From an uncultured Bartonella sp. (GTDB taxonomy: Bacteria > Pseudomonadota > Alphaproteobacteria > Rhizobiales > Rhizobiaceae): a stretch of DNA of 64,000 nt. The translations under genes were made by a program, and so were the position numbers. Location of the stretch: positions 61,694-125,693 of the forward strand of contig NZ_CALYQK010000001.1 of NCBI RefSeq assembly GCF_945285465.1. The letters run 5' to 3'. Shown here piece after piece: positions 55,552 to 64,000 of the stretch; positions within the stretch are counted from its first letter, which is position 1; each line of letters begins with the position of its first letter. Under the pieces are notes generated by a model. That model was not told the DNA's origin and ran no database searches. It was given only the letters and a program-made list of their open reading frames with translations.

Positions 55552-55611
55552 GAATGTTCTCCATAAGGGCTTTCCGAAAAGTGTGAAGCGGTTTTCGGAT
55601 AAAAAGCCCGT

Positions 55612-56805
55612 TCAATTTAAGATGTACAGCGATGCATCGCTGTAAGGTTCAAGGACAATATCGCGTGTGATGATGACGCGGATCGGGAAGCCCGGCCGCA
55701 CGGTCAGTGTCGGCGCGATATTCAACTGCCGGTCAACGATCTTCTGTCCGGCATCGTTAAAGGTATCCTGCGCCCCGTTGCGGATGGCGCGGACAAGACG
55801 GTCATCGTCATCATCCATGGCCAGTTCCGAGCCGACGGACAAGAGCGTTGACAGGGCCGCGGCCTTGGTCAACTGCCACCAGTGATAATCAACCTTGTCC
55901 TGAACGCCTGCATAACCTGAAGCGTCAGCACCGGGCTGACGCTCAAGCACGATCGAACGGCCATTGGCGAAGATCAGCCGGTTCCAGACGAAGAGCACAC
56001 GCGACTGGCCGAAGGCGACGGCATTGTCATATTGACCGATGAGGCGCGTTCCCTGCGGGATAAGCAGAATGCGCCCTGTCGGGCTGTCATAAATGTTCTG
56101 TGTCACCTGCGCGGTGATCTGGCCCGGGAGATCAGAACGAATGCCGGTGAGGAGTGCCGCCGGAATGACCGAGCCTGCTTGCAGGATGTCGCGTGAGGCG
56201 GGTGCGGCAATCCGTTCGGACGAGACAGTTCTGGTGTCGCTTTTCGCGTCAAGGAATGCCTGTTGGCGTGACGCATGATCGTTGCCGCCCATCTGTGAGA
56301 CAGGTGTAAAGTCGGGCAACACAGGCAGTGATGTGTCACCGCCCGCATGACTGCTGCCGCTGTCCTTTGCCTTGGTCTGGCTTTCGGTAAAGAGCGTGGC
56401 GGTGCGGGCTGTCTCACCCTCCTGACGCAGCTTCTGTTTGAGTTCAGCTTCATAGGGATCAACCGTCGGCAAGGCTTCAACCGGCGCTGTCGTTGCAACC
56501 GGCTTATCGACCATGGCGGCCCCAAGATCGCCCGGCAATGGGTTCCCAAGAACCGGCCCAGTATAATCCTTTGGCAGAGCGCGCAGGCTATCCGGCAGAT
56601 TGCGGCCGTCGAGGGAATAGAGTTCAGCCGCCCGCCCGCCGTCATGGCGCGATTGAAAAGCATAGATCAGCGAACCGCCGATAACGGCACTGCCAAGCAC
56701 ACCGACACCGATGAGCATCTTTCTTGACAGGCGTTTCACCTGCGGCGGTGCGGCGTGCAGTTTCATGGAGGCGTTTTGTTCCTGCTTGCTCATTTCCGGC
56801 TCCAT
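55612..56805 (-). CDS. trbI: conjugal transfer protein TrbI (VirB10-like)
   Basis: ILLIPQGTRLIGQYDNAVAFGQSRVLFVWNRLIFANGRSIVLERQPGADASGYAGVQDKVDYHW. Confidence 0.96.
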   Translation of the reverse strand: MEPEMSKQEQNASMKLHAAPPQVKRLSRKMLIGVGVLGSAVIGGSLIYAFQSRHDGGRAAELYSLDGRNLPDSLRALPKDYTGPVLGNPLPGDLGAAMVDKPVATTAPVEALPTVDPYEAELKQKLRQEGETARTATLFTESQTKAKDSGSSHAGGDTSLPVLPDFTPVSQMGGNDHASRQQAFLDAKSDTRTVSSERIAAPASRDILQAGSVIPAALLTGIRSDLPGQITAQVTQNIYDSPTGRILLIPQGTRLIGQYDNAVAFGQSRVLFVWNRLIFANGRSIVLERQPGADASGYAGVQDKVDYHWWQLTKAAALSTLLSVGSELAMDDDDDRLVRAIRNGAQDTFNDAGQKIVDRQLNIAPTLTVRPGFPIRVIITRDIVLEPYSDASLYILN

Positions 56806-57827
56806 AATGACTTTCGTTGACCGTCACTGCGCTCGATGCGGACAGATTTCTGCTTCGCGTTGCGGCCGTCACCAAGCTTGAGCTCTGCAGCGGCAAACAG
56901 CGTATCGACAACCATATAATTGTCACGGACGCGATAGTTGACGAGTTCGGAGTCTTTGCCGTCAGGGGCGACGACGAATAGCGGCGGCATCTCGCCCTGG
57001 GCGATACCGCGCGGAAACTCGATGAACACCTGACGGCCGTCATCATAGGCGCGAACGGGCCGCCATGGTGCACGGTCGCCCTTGATGGCATAACGGAAGT
57101 TGAGCTTCGACACGTCCACATTGCCCGCCACGGGTTCAGCATTGCGTGCCCGGGCATTCTGCTGGCGCAGCGCAATGATCTGGTCTTGCGGATATTGCCA
57201 CATGACCGAGGCCATGTAGGTCTCATCCGTTGACCTGAGTTCCAGATGATAGGTGCGGCGATTGGTGTTGATGACAAGATTGGTGGTGAGATCGGCGCGC
57301 ACCGGCTTGACGAGGATATGGATCTGCCGGTTGTCACCGGCGCCGCTTTCCGTGTCGCCGATAATCCAGCGGACGGTATCTCCAGCGGCAACCGGCCCGT
57401 TGCCGACAAGTTCTTCGCCCGGCTGCAACGCAATATCCGTCACCTGCCCGACTGCCGAATAAACCTGATAGAGCGCACCCGCAGTATAGGGATAAACCTG
57501 CATGGAGTTAATGAAGCCGTCCTTGACCGGTTCCATGCGCGCCGTGCTGTTGGCCTTTTCGATGCGATCGGTCGGCTTTGATGTGTCCGGTTCCTTCCTT
57601 ATTGCCTTAATCGGCTTCAACTGCCCCGGTAGCGGCAGGGGCTTAGCGGTCTCGACAATTCTGACCGGTGCGGGCTTCTCCGGTGACAAGGCTGCCGGCA
57701 AGGGCATGTTGTCATAAGCGATCTCGGGCGGCCTGTTGTCGGCACAACCGGCAAGGACTGAGGTTGCACCAAGAAAAGCAATGACAAGTTTGGTATTTCC
57801 GGCTTTTGATGGAATAGAAGCGGTCAT
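56790..57827 (-). CDS. trbG: conjugal transfer protein TrbG (VirB9-like), lipoprotein signal
   Basis: MTASIPSKAGNTKLVIAFLGATSVLAGCADNRPPE; YRVRDNYMVVDTLFAAAELKLGDG. Confidence 0.93.
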   Translation of the reverse strand: MTASIPSKAGNTKLVIAFLGATSVLAGCADNRPPEIAYDNMPLPAALSPEKPAPVRIVETAKPLPLPGQLKPIKAIRKEPDTSKPTDRIEKANSTARMEPVKDGFINSMQVYPYTAGALYQVYSAVGQVTDIALQPGEELVGNGPVAAGDTVRWIIGDTESGAGDNRQIHILVKPVRADLTTNLVINTNRRTYHLELRSTDETYMASVMWQYPQDQIIALRQQNARARNAEPVAGNVDVSKLNFRYAIKGDRAPWRPVRAYDDGRQVFIEFPRGIAQGEMPPLFVVAPDGKDSELVNYRVRDNYMVVDTLFAAAELKLGDGRNAKQKSVRIERSDGQRKSLWSRK

Positions 57828-58513
57828 TCTGCGAGTTCCTTTGACCAGTTGATGGCATCGACATAAACGCCGAGCGGATTGGATTTGAGTTTTTCGGCAC
57901 TGCGCGGTTGTTGCAGTACAAGGGTGAGAATGGCGGTCCAACGTTCGGTTTCGGCAAGCGATCCGTCGGCATAACGCCGCTCGATCCACGCAACGCGAAA
58001 CGATGTCAGGGAGGCACGAATAACCGATGAGACTTCAACGGCAATCTGCTCGCGGCCAACCTTGGCAAAAGGATCGTTGGTGCGGGCAAAATCATTCAAG
58101 GCCGATGCACCATTGTTGGTGGTATATTCATAGGCGTTGAGCCAGTTTTGGCGAACGATCACCGCGTCGTTTGGAACGGCGCGTACCTCTTCAATGAAGT
58201 GGGCGAGATGCCAGGCGATCTGCGCATCCGACGGTGTGAACCTGTCTGTAGCGGGCTGAACGGTGCGTGCTTCACCAAGCTTATCGACTTCAACTACCCA
58301 AGGCACGACGGTGCCGCTTGCTGAGTGGATGATAAGGGCTGCGGCAAAACCGGCGGTCAGCGTCAGGTTGCCGAGGGCGATCAGCCGCCAGTTTCTGGCC
58401 TGCACACGGGCGGAGCCGATGCGCTCATCCCAGACCTGCCCGGCCTTTTGATAAGGGGTTTCAGGTTGCGGCGTCTTGCCGTAACGTGTGGAAGGTCGCT
58501 TGAAGATGTTCAT
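57824..58513 (-). CDS. trbF: conjugal transfer protein TrbF (VirB8-like)
   Basis: TPYQKAGQVWDERIGSARVQARNWRLIALGNL; WVVEVDKLGEA. Confidence 0.95.
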   Translation of the reverse strand: MNIFKRPSTRYGKTPQPETPYQKAGQVWDERIGSARVQARNWRLIALGNLTLTAGFAAALIIHSASGTVVPWVVEVDKLGEARTVQPATDRFTPSDAQIAWHLAHFIEEVRAVPNDAVIVRQNWLNAYEYTTNNGASALNDFARTNDPFAKVGREQIAVEVSSVIRASLTSFRVAWIERRYADGSLAETERWTAILTLVLQQPRSAEKLKSNPLGVYVDAINWSKELAE

Positions 58514-58515
58514 GT

Positions 58516-59817
58516 TTAGTCGCTTTCTTTTAAATTGATGGAGTTACCGTTGCCGCTGCTGTCGCCGGACTTGAGCGCATGGCCGGCAGTATTGGCAGCC
58601 TGGCTCATGGACGGTGTTTTTGGCGGTGGCTTCGGCGGTTTCGGTGACGGGTTCAGTCCATCATCCTCAAGCGTGCCGCCGGTGGCGCGGTAAGCGCCCT
58701 TCATACCGGCGACATGGGCTTGTGACAGGCTGATGGCAGCTCCTGATGCGACCTTTCGCAAGGGTGAGACGGCAGCGGCCGCGCCGGTTTTGGCCGCATT
58801 GCCGAGGCCGGAGAGAACGGCTTTCCCGCCTGTCTCACCGGCGCTTCCCAGAGCGTAGCCAAGGCGCGCGCCGCCTGCTGCGGCGCTCAAGCCACGCGCT
58901 GCCGCACCGGTGGCTGAGGCAGCCGCACCGACACCGGTGGCGGCTAGACCGACAGCAGCAGCACCGCCCATGCCGACCATCATGCCGGTTGCAGCCGCAG
59001 AGCCTGCGCCCATTTGCGGCCCGCCGGAAACAAGGCCGTCGGCAATCTTAGGCCCGAAGATCGACAGGCCAAGCAGGGAAAGGCTGGCCAGGATAACCGT
59101 CAGGCACTGGTCGATTGTCAGGGCTGGTCCGCCAAAACCATTGGTGAACTCGGCAAAGATCGTCGATCCGATGCCGATGATGACAGCAATCACCATCACC
59201 TTTATGCCGGACGAGATCACATTGCCGAGCACCTTTTCGGCCATGAAAGCTGATTTGCCGAAGAGGCCGAAGGGTATGAGGACAAAGCCGGCGAGCGTCG
59301 TCAGCTTGAACTCCATGAGCGAGATGAAGAGCTGGATCGCCAGAATGAAGAATGCCGCGACGACAAAGATCAAAGCCAGCATGATGCAGGTGATCTGAAG
59401 GAAGTTTTCAAAAAAGGCGTAAGGCCCCATCAGGTCGGACATGGAGGCGGCAAGTGGATTGGCAGCGTCAAGTCCGAACTGCGCAACCTTGCCGGGCTTC
59501 ATCAGGTCGCCGAGCGCATAACCGGAACCCGCAGCCTTGAGGCCGAGACCGGCAAAGCTTTGATAGATGATTGTCGAGAGCGTGCCCCAGAAGTTGATGA
59601 TAAAGGCAAAAGAGCCGATATAGAGCGTCTTCTTGACTAGACGTTGCAGGATATTCTCGTCATTGCCCCAGGCCCAGAACAGGAAGGCCAGCGTCAGGTC
59701 GATGACGATCAGCGTTGCGGCAATAAACTTCACCTCATCCGACAACAGGCCGAGACCGCTGTCGATATATTTGCTGAATGTATTAAGGAAGCGATCGATA
59801 ACACCGACATCGTTCAT
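58516..59817 (-). CDS. trbL: conjugal transfer protein TrbL (VirB6-like)
   Basis: Multiple TM helices; MNDVGVIDRFLNTFSKYIDSGLGLLSDEVKFIAATLIVIDLTLAFLFWA; Ala/Gly-rich C-terminus. Confidence 0.95.
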   Translation of the reverse strand: MNDVGVIDRFLNTFSKYIDSGLGLLSDEVKFIAATLIVIDLTLAFLFWAWGNDENILQRLVKKTLYIGSFAFIINFWGTLSTIIYQSFAGLGLKAAGSGYALGDLMKPGKVAQFGLDAANPLAASMSDLMGPYAFFENFLQITCIMLALIFVVAAFFILAIQLFISLMEFKLTTLAGFVLIPFGLFGKSAFMAEKVLGNVISSGIKVMVIAVIIGIGSTIFAEFTNGFGGPALTIDQCLTVILASLSLLGLSIFGPKIADGLVSGGPQMGAGSAAATGMMVGMGGAAAVGLAATGVGAAASATGAAARGLSAAAGGARLGYALGSAGETGGKAVLSGLGNAAKTGAAAAVSPLRKVASGAAISLSQAHVAGMKGAYRATGGTLEDDGLNPSPKPPKPPPKTPSMSQAANTAGHALKSGDSSGNGNSINLKESD

Positions 59818-60092
59818 GGTCGGCCTCCCGATCTGTCAATATTGAGGAAATGCTCGCGGTTCTTTTGCCAGACAGCCATGCAGGACGGATCCCGATGCGC
59901 TGCTTCACCCAGCGACTGGCAGCGGCGCAGGTCTTTTGTAATATCGTTTTGCTGTGCGCCGGACTGTTTCGTAGAAAGAGGTGCAATTGTCGCGACCGAT
60001 GGGACTGCATACCAGGCGGCAACGCCGGTGACGATGACCGAGAGGGCAACGACGAGACCAAGACGAAGGAACATGCCTGTATCGTCACTCAT
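59814..60092 (-). CDS. TrbK-alt-like putative entry exclusion protein
   Basis: N-terminal TM and C-terminal RRCQSLGEAAHRDPSCMAVWQKNREHFL; between trbJ and trbL. Confidence 0.8.
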   Translation of the reverse strand: MSDDTGMFLRLGLVVALSVIVTGVAAWYAVPSVATIAPLSTKQSGAQQNDITKDLRRCQSLGEAAHRDPSCMAVWQKNREHFLNIDRSGGRP

Positions 60093-60805
60093 TGGCTCGG
60101 CTTCCCGTTATAGGCCGGGCCGCGCTGCAAAAAACGACGACGCTGTTCGCGTCCCTGTTCGGCTGCTGCCGCGCGTTCCGCCGCTTCGAGATCAGCCGCC
60201 CTGCCCGATAACGCGGAAATCGCGATAAGATCCGAGATCTGCGTGGCCAATACGCTCAAAAGTTGATTGCCGGCCTGCAAAGCCTGCAACGAGCCTTCGG
60301 CGGACTGGCTCTTCTCGACAAGCTTTTTGGTCTCGGTCTTATTGTTTTCAATATTATCGACGACTTGCGCCTGAACACGCATCGAGTCCTGAATGCCGCC
60401 GACGGTATTGCGCAATCTCTGTCTCGCGTCCTCGACCAATTTCTTGTCCGAGGCTGACATGTCGGCTTCGCCGTAGGTCGTGCGGAACTGCTCATCGATG
60501 TTCTTGACATTGTAGGAGATGTTCTGCGCGTCTTTCAAAAGCATCTGTGTTTGGGCAATATTGTCCTGCAATTTCAAAAGCGAATTGTAATCGAGCTGCG
60601 TCAGGTTTTTGGTCTGGTTGATGAGCATCTGCGCCTGATTTTGCAGGCTCTTGATCTGGTTGTTGATCTGCTCAAGCGCGCGCGGGGCCGAAAGGACATT
60701 TTGTGTGTAGTTTGACGGATCGAAGACCGTCAGAGCCTGTACCGGTTCGGCAAGTGTGACCGCGGCAATAAGTGCGGGAAGAATATAGGATGAACGGAAA
60801 GTCAT
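60089..60805 (-). CDS. trbJ: conjugal transfer protein TrbJ (VirB5-like)
   Basis: Signal peptide; FDPSNYTQNVLSAPRALEQINNQIKSLQNQAQMLINQTKNL. Confidence 0.95.
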   Translation of the reverse strand: MTFRSSYILPALIAAVTLAEPVQALTVFDPSNYTQNVLSAPRALEQINNQIKSLQNQAQMLINQTKNLTQLDYNSLLKLQDNIAQTQMLLKDAQNISYNVKNIDEQFRTTYGEADMSASDKKLVEDARQRLRNTVGGIQDSMRVQAQVVDNIENNKTETKKLVEKSQSAEGSLQALQAGNQLLSVLATQISDLIAISALSGRAADLEAAERAAAAEQGREQRRRFLQRGPAYNGKPSQ

Positions 60806-60816
60806 GAGAGTGTTCC

Positions 60817-63267
60817 TTATGCGGCAATGGAAGTTTCAGGGATGAGATCGAGCGCCCAGTCGAGGCTCTTGTGGACAAGCCATGCGGGCAGAAATCCATC
60901 CGGCGGTTGGGTAGAGGTGATGTCAGAGATCGCTCTTTGATCGTCTTTTGACGATGCGGCGCAAAGTGCCAGTGCGATTTCGGAGAGGCCAAGCTCGAAC
61001 AGGCGGTTGCCGCGCCGTGACTGGCAATAGTAATCTCGCTTGAGGGCTGCCCGCGCCAATATTTCGATCTGTCGGTCATTGAGGCCGAAGCGGCGGTAAA
61101 TATCCATGATTTGTGGCTCGATCGCCCGGTCATTCGGCAACAAAAGCCTTGTGTGGCAGCTTTCGATGATTGCCGGGGCGATGGCGCTACCGTCAATATC
61201 GGACAAGGACTGCGTGGCGAAGATGACAGATGCATTCTTCTTTCTGAGTGTCTTCAGCCATTCGCGCAATTGATCGGCAAAGCCGGTATCGCCGAGCGCC
61301 AGCCAGCCTTCGTCGATGATAAGCAAAGTCGGACGGCCGTCGAGACGATGTTCAATGCGATGGAAGAGATAGGCGAGTACTGCCGGTGCGGCACTGGTGC
61401 CGATCAGCCCTTCGGTTTCAAAAGCCTGAACTGTTCCGTTACTAAGATTTTCGTTCTCGGCATCGAGTAAACGGCCATTTGCGCCGCCGATGCAGTAAGG
61501 CCGGATCGCCTGTTTCAGATCATTGTTCTGCAACAGGACAGAGAAACCGGTGAGCGTGCGCTGCTCAGACGGGGCCGAGGCAAGTGATGACAAGGCCGCC
61601 CAGATATGTTCCTTGACCTCCGGCGTGATAGCGATGTTTTCTCGTTTGAAGATATCGACCAACCAATCGGCCGCCCATGCCCGCTCCGGTATGTCATTGA
61701 TACCGGCCAAGGGCTGCAAAGTGACGCCGCTATCTTTACTGCCCCCATCATCGGCAACGTCATCGGCAATACCGCCGAGATCATGCCAGTCGCCGCCCAT
61801 GGCGAGCGTTGCGGCACGGATCGAACCGCCGAAGTCAAAGGCGAAGATCTGGTTGTTGCGATAACGACGAAATTGCAGCGCCATCAGCGACAACAGCACT
61901 GACTTGCCCGCACCCGTCGGCCCGACAACCAATGTGTGGCCGACATCACCGACATGAAGATTGAAGCGGAACGGTGTAGCGCCTTCCGTCTTGGCATAAA
62001 AGAGCGGCGGCGCTTCGAAATGCTCGTCCTTCGGTTCACCGGCCCAGACAGCCGACAGCGGCATCATATGAGCGAGATTGAGCGTTGACAGGATCGGTTG
62101 CCGGACATTGGCATAAGCGTGGCCCGGCAGACTGCCGAGCCAGGCATCAACCGCATTGACGGTTTCGATCATACAGGTGAAGTCGCGGCCCTGGATGGCC
62201 TTCTCGACCAGCCGCAGCTTCTCGTCAGCAAGCGCCGCATCCTCATCCCATACGGTTACAGTCGCGGTGACATAGGCTTCGCCGACATAATCCGCACCCA
62301 GTTCCTGCAATGCAAGATCGGCATCGGCTGCCTTGTTGGCGGCGTCACTGTCAAGGAGGGAGGAAGGCTCGTTGGTCATCACCTCCTTGATGAGCGCGCC
62401 GATCGACTTCCTCTTGGCAAACCATTGGCGGCGCGCCTTGATAAGCACCTTCGCCGCATCAACTTTGTCCATCAATATGGCGCGGGTTGACCAGCGGTAA
62501 GGGAATGCAAGACGGTTCAAGTCATCGAGAATGCCCGGCGTCGTCTCACCGGGGAAGCCGGTGATCGTCAACACCCGCAAATGGCTGGTGCCGAGAATCG
62601 GCGCGAGACCGCCGGTCAAGGGTTGGTCTGCGAGAAGGCTGTCGAGATACATCGGCACTTCAGGCACACGCACACGGTGGTATTTGGTAGATATGGCGGA
62701 ATGGAGATAGGTCAGCGTTTCGCTGTCATCAAGAAAGGCGCAATCCGGCATGAAACCTTGCAAAAGGGCCAGCACTCGATCTGTGCGATCCTTGAACGCG
62801 GCAAGCACGTCCTTCGGGTCAAGGCCGCCCTTGGTCTCGCCTTCATAGAACCAGCCCTGCATGCGTGCCGCTTCTTCCGATGGCGGCAGATAAAGAAAGG
62901 TCAGAAAGTAGGACGATTCATAATGCGCGCCTTCTTCCTCGAAGGCCGCCTTGCGTTCAAGATCAACCAAAGCGGAAGCGGCATCAGGAAAGACATTATC
63001 GGGATAATCCGCCGCTTCGCGCCGTTGCGCCTCGACAAACACCGCCCAGCCTGAGCCAAGGCGGCGAAAAGCGTTATTAAGCCGGGCAGCGACGGCGACC
63101 AGTTCGGCGGGAACCGAGCTGTCGAGATCAGGCCCGCGAAAGCGCACCGACCGCTGGAACGAACCGTCCTTATTGAGCACAATGCCCGGTGCGATCAAAG
63201 CTGCCCATGGCAGGTAGTCGGCGAGATGGCTGTTGGTTTTACGGTATTCAGCAAGATTGAACATCAA
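60817..63267 (-). CDS. trbE: conjugal transfer ATPase TrbE (VirB4-like)
   Basis: Walker A VVGPTGAGKSVLLSLMALQF; LLIIDEGWLALGD. Confidence 0.98.
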   Translation of the reverse strand: MMFNLAEYRKTNSHLADYLPWAALIAPGIVLNKDGSFQRSVRFRGPDLDSSVPAELVAVAARLNNAFRRLGSGWAVFVEAQRREAADYPDNVFPDAASALVDLERKAAFEEEGAHYESSYFLTFLYLPPSEEAARMQGWFYEGETKGGLDPKDVLAAFKDRTDRVLALLQGFMPDCAFLDDSETLTYLHSAISTKYHRVRVPEVPMYLDSLLADQPLTGGLAPILGTSHLRVLTITGFPGETTPGILDDLNRLAFPYRWSTRAILMDKVDAAKVLIKARRQWFAKRKSIGALIKEVMTNEPSSLLDSDAANKAADADLALQELGADYVGEAYVTATVTVWDEDAALADEKLRLVEKAIQGRDFTCMIETVNAVDAWLGSLPGHAYANVRQPILSTLNLAHMMPLSAVWAGEPKDEHFEAPPLFYAKTEGATPFRFNLHVGDVGHTLVVGPTGAGKSVLLSLMALQFRRYRNNQIFAFDFGGSIRAATLAMGGDWHDLGGIADDVADDGGSKDSGVTLQPLAGINDIPERAWAADWLVDIFKRENIAITPEVKEHIWAALSSLASAPSEQRTLTGFSVLLQNNDLKQAIRPYCIGGANGRLLDAENENLSNGTVQAFETEGLIGTSAAPAVLAYLFHRIEHRLDGRPTLLIIDEGWLALGDTGFADQLREWLKTLRKKNASVIFATQSLSDIDGSAIAPAIIESCHTRLLLPNDRAIEPQIMDIYRRFGLNDRQIEILARAALKRDYYCQSRRGNRLFELGLSEIALALCAASSKDDQRAISDITSTQPPDGFLPAWLVHKSLDWALDLIPETSIAA

Positions 63268-63531
63268 TCATACTCCAAAGAAGTTGGGAAAGCGCAGGTG
63301 ACGGCGGCCGACATCGACAAACAGCGGATCGCGTTTTGCCGCCCATACGGCGATAACATGACCGATGAGGCCGAGGGCCGCACCGATCAGCCACAGCCGC
63401 AGGCCAAGCCCGAGCGATGCGGCAAGCGTGCCGTTCAAAATGGCGAAGGAACGCGGCGCACCGCCAAGCAGGATCGGCGTCGTCAATGAGCGGTGCAGGG
63501 AAATGGAAAAACCGGAAATCTCTTCGCTCAT
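63268..63531 (-). CDS. trbD: conjugal transfer protein TrbD (VirB3-like)
   Basis: ISLHRSLTTPILLGGAPRSFAILNGTLAASLGLGLRLWLIG; abuts trbE. Confidence 0.94.
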   Translation of the reverse strand: MSEEISGFSISLHRSLTTPILLGGAPRSFAILNGTLAASLGLGLRLWLIGAALGLIGHVIAVWAAKRDPLFVDVGRRHLRFPNFFGV

Positions 63532-64000
63532 TGGATCAATGCCCCACCGGAAAATGAGAAGAACGACAGGAAGAAGGAACTGGCGGCAAAGGCGATAGAG
63601 AGACCGAAGACGATCTGGATCAGTCGCCTGACACCGCCGGAACTATCGCCAAAGGCAAGCGCCAGACCGGTCGAGATGATGATCATCACCGAGATGATCT
63701 TGGCGACGGGGCCTTCGACCGATTGCAGGATTTTTGTCAGCGGCCCTTCCCACGGCATTGAAGACCCGGCGGCAAAGGCAGACGAATGAATGGTGACAAG
63801 CGCCGTCGTGGCGAGCGCCACAACCGAGGTGCTACGGCGAAGAAGCAGGCTTTTGGGTTTCCCTGCCTTCTCGGTTGCCTGGCCTTTTGCTGCCCGTTGT
63901 ACCTGTTCGCTTTTTGCGGCGTGTGATTTTGTCTTGCCTGTTGCGGCACGCGATTGAATTTTGCCGGTTGCGGCGCGCGGTGTGTGGGTTTTTTCCTGCA
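63528..64000 (-). CDS. trbC: conjugal transfer protein TrbC (VirB2-like pilin), 5' end outside window
   Basis: VEGPVAKIISVMIIISTGLALAFGDSSGGVRRLIQIVFGLSIAFAASSF; frame stays open to the window edge: QEKTHTPRAATGKIQSRAATGKTKSHAAKSEQVQRAAKGQATEKAGKPKSLLLRRSTSVVALATTALVTIHSSAFAAG. Confidence 0.9.
   Translation of the reverse strand, partial: QEKTHTPRAATGKIQSRAATGKTKSHAAKSEQVQRAAKGQATEKAGKPKSLLLRRSTSVVALATTALVTIHSSAFAAGSSMPWEGPLTKILQSVEGPVAKIISVMIIISTGLALAFGDSSGGVRRLIQIVFGLSIAFAASSFFLSFFSFSGGALIQ

Larger units (their letters stand above)
51643..64000. mobile_element. putative integrative conjugative element or genomic island (left end at tRNA-Thr; right end outside window)
   Basis: Compositional shift to G+C-richer sequence after tRNA-Thr, trb conjugation operon, cargo genes; no integrase or second att site visible. 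Confidence 0.7.

Noticed and set aside
55667-63949. Numerous antisense ORFs across the trb operon
   Set aside because: Shadow ORFs in G+C-richer coding DNA; the trb genes on the minus strand explain the region.

Overview
The window has two parts. Positions 1 to about 51.6 kb are conserved chromosomal backbone of an alphaproteobacterium, probably Hyphomicrobiales and Bartonellaceae/Brucellaceae-like (inferred from gene content and synteny; not verified). It carries housekeeping genes: ttcA, rpsD, murI, trmJ-like, map, radC, cysE, livJHMGF, gatCA, ruvX, pyrBC, plsY, dprA, topA, rnr, rpmG, L,D-transpeptidase, mobAB, thiM, cobTS, dusA, M48 protease, dsbA-like, accBC and aat. At 51567-51642 lies tRNA-Thr(UGU). 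From about 51.65 kb to the window end is a visibly G+C-richer accessory island. It carries stacked stem-loops, a compact YadA-type trimeric autotransporter adhesin translationally coupled to an IalB-family protein, a smORF plus a two-domain candidate anti-phage protein (AbiJ-NTD-like N-terminus plus Mrr/PD-(D/E)XK-like nuclease C-terminus), and a minus-strand trb conjugative T4SS operon (trbC-D-E-J-K-L-F-G-I plus DUF2274) that runs off the right edge. I read this as one end of an integrative conjugative element at tRNA-Thr. The integrase and other att site are not visible. The best candidate for something undescribed is the smORF/AbiJ-like/Mrr-like locus (54.14-55.28 kb), followed by the adhesin-IalB cargo module. 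No searches were run; family calls come from reading the translations.
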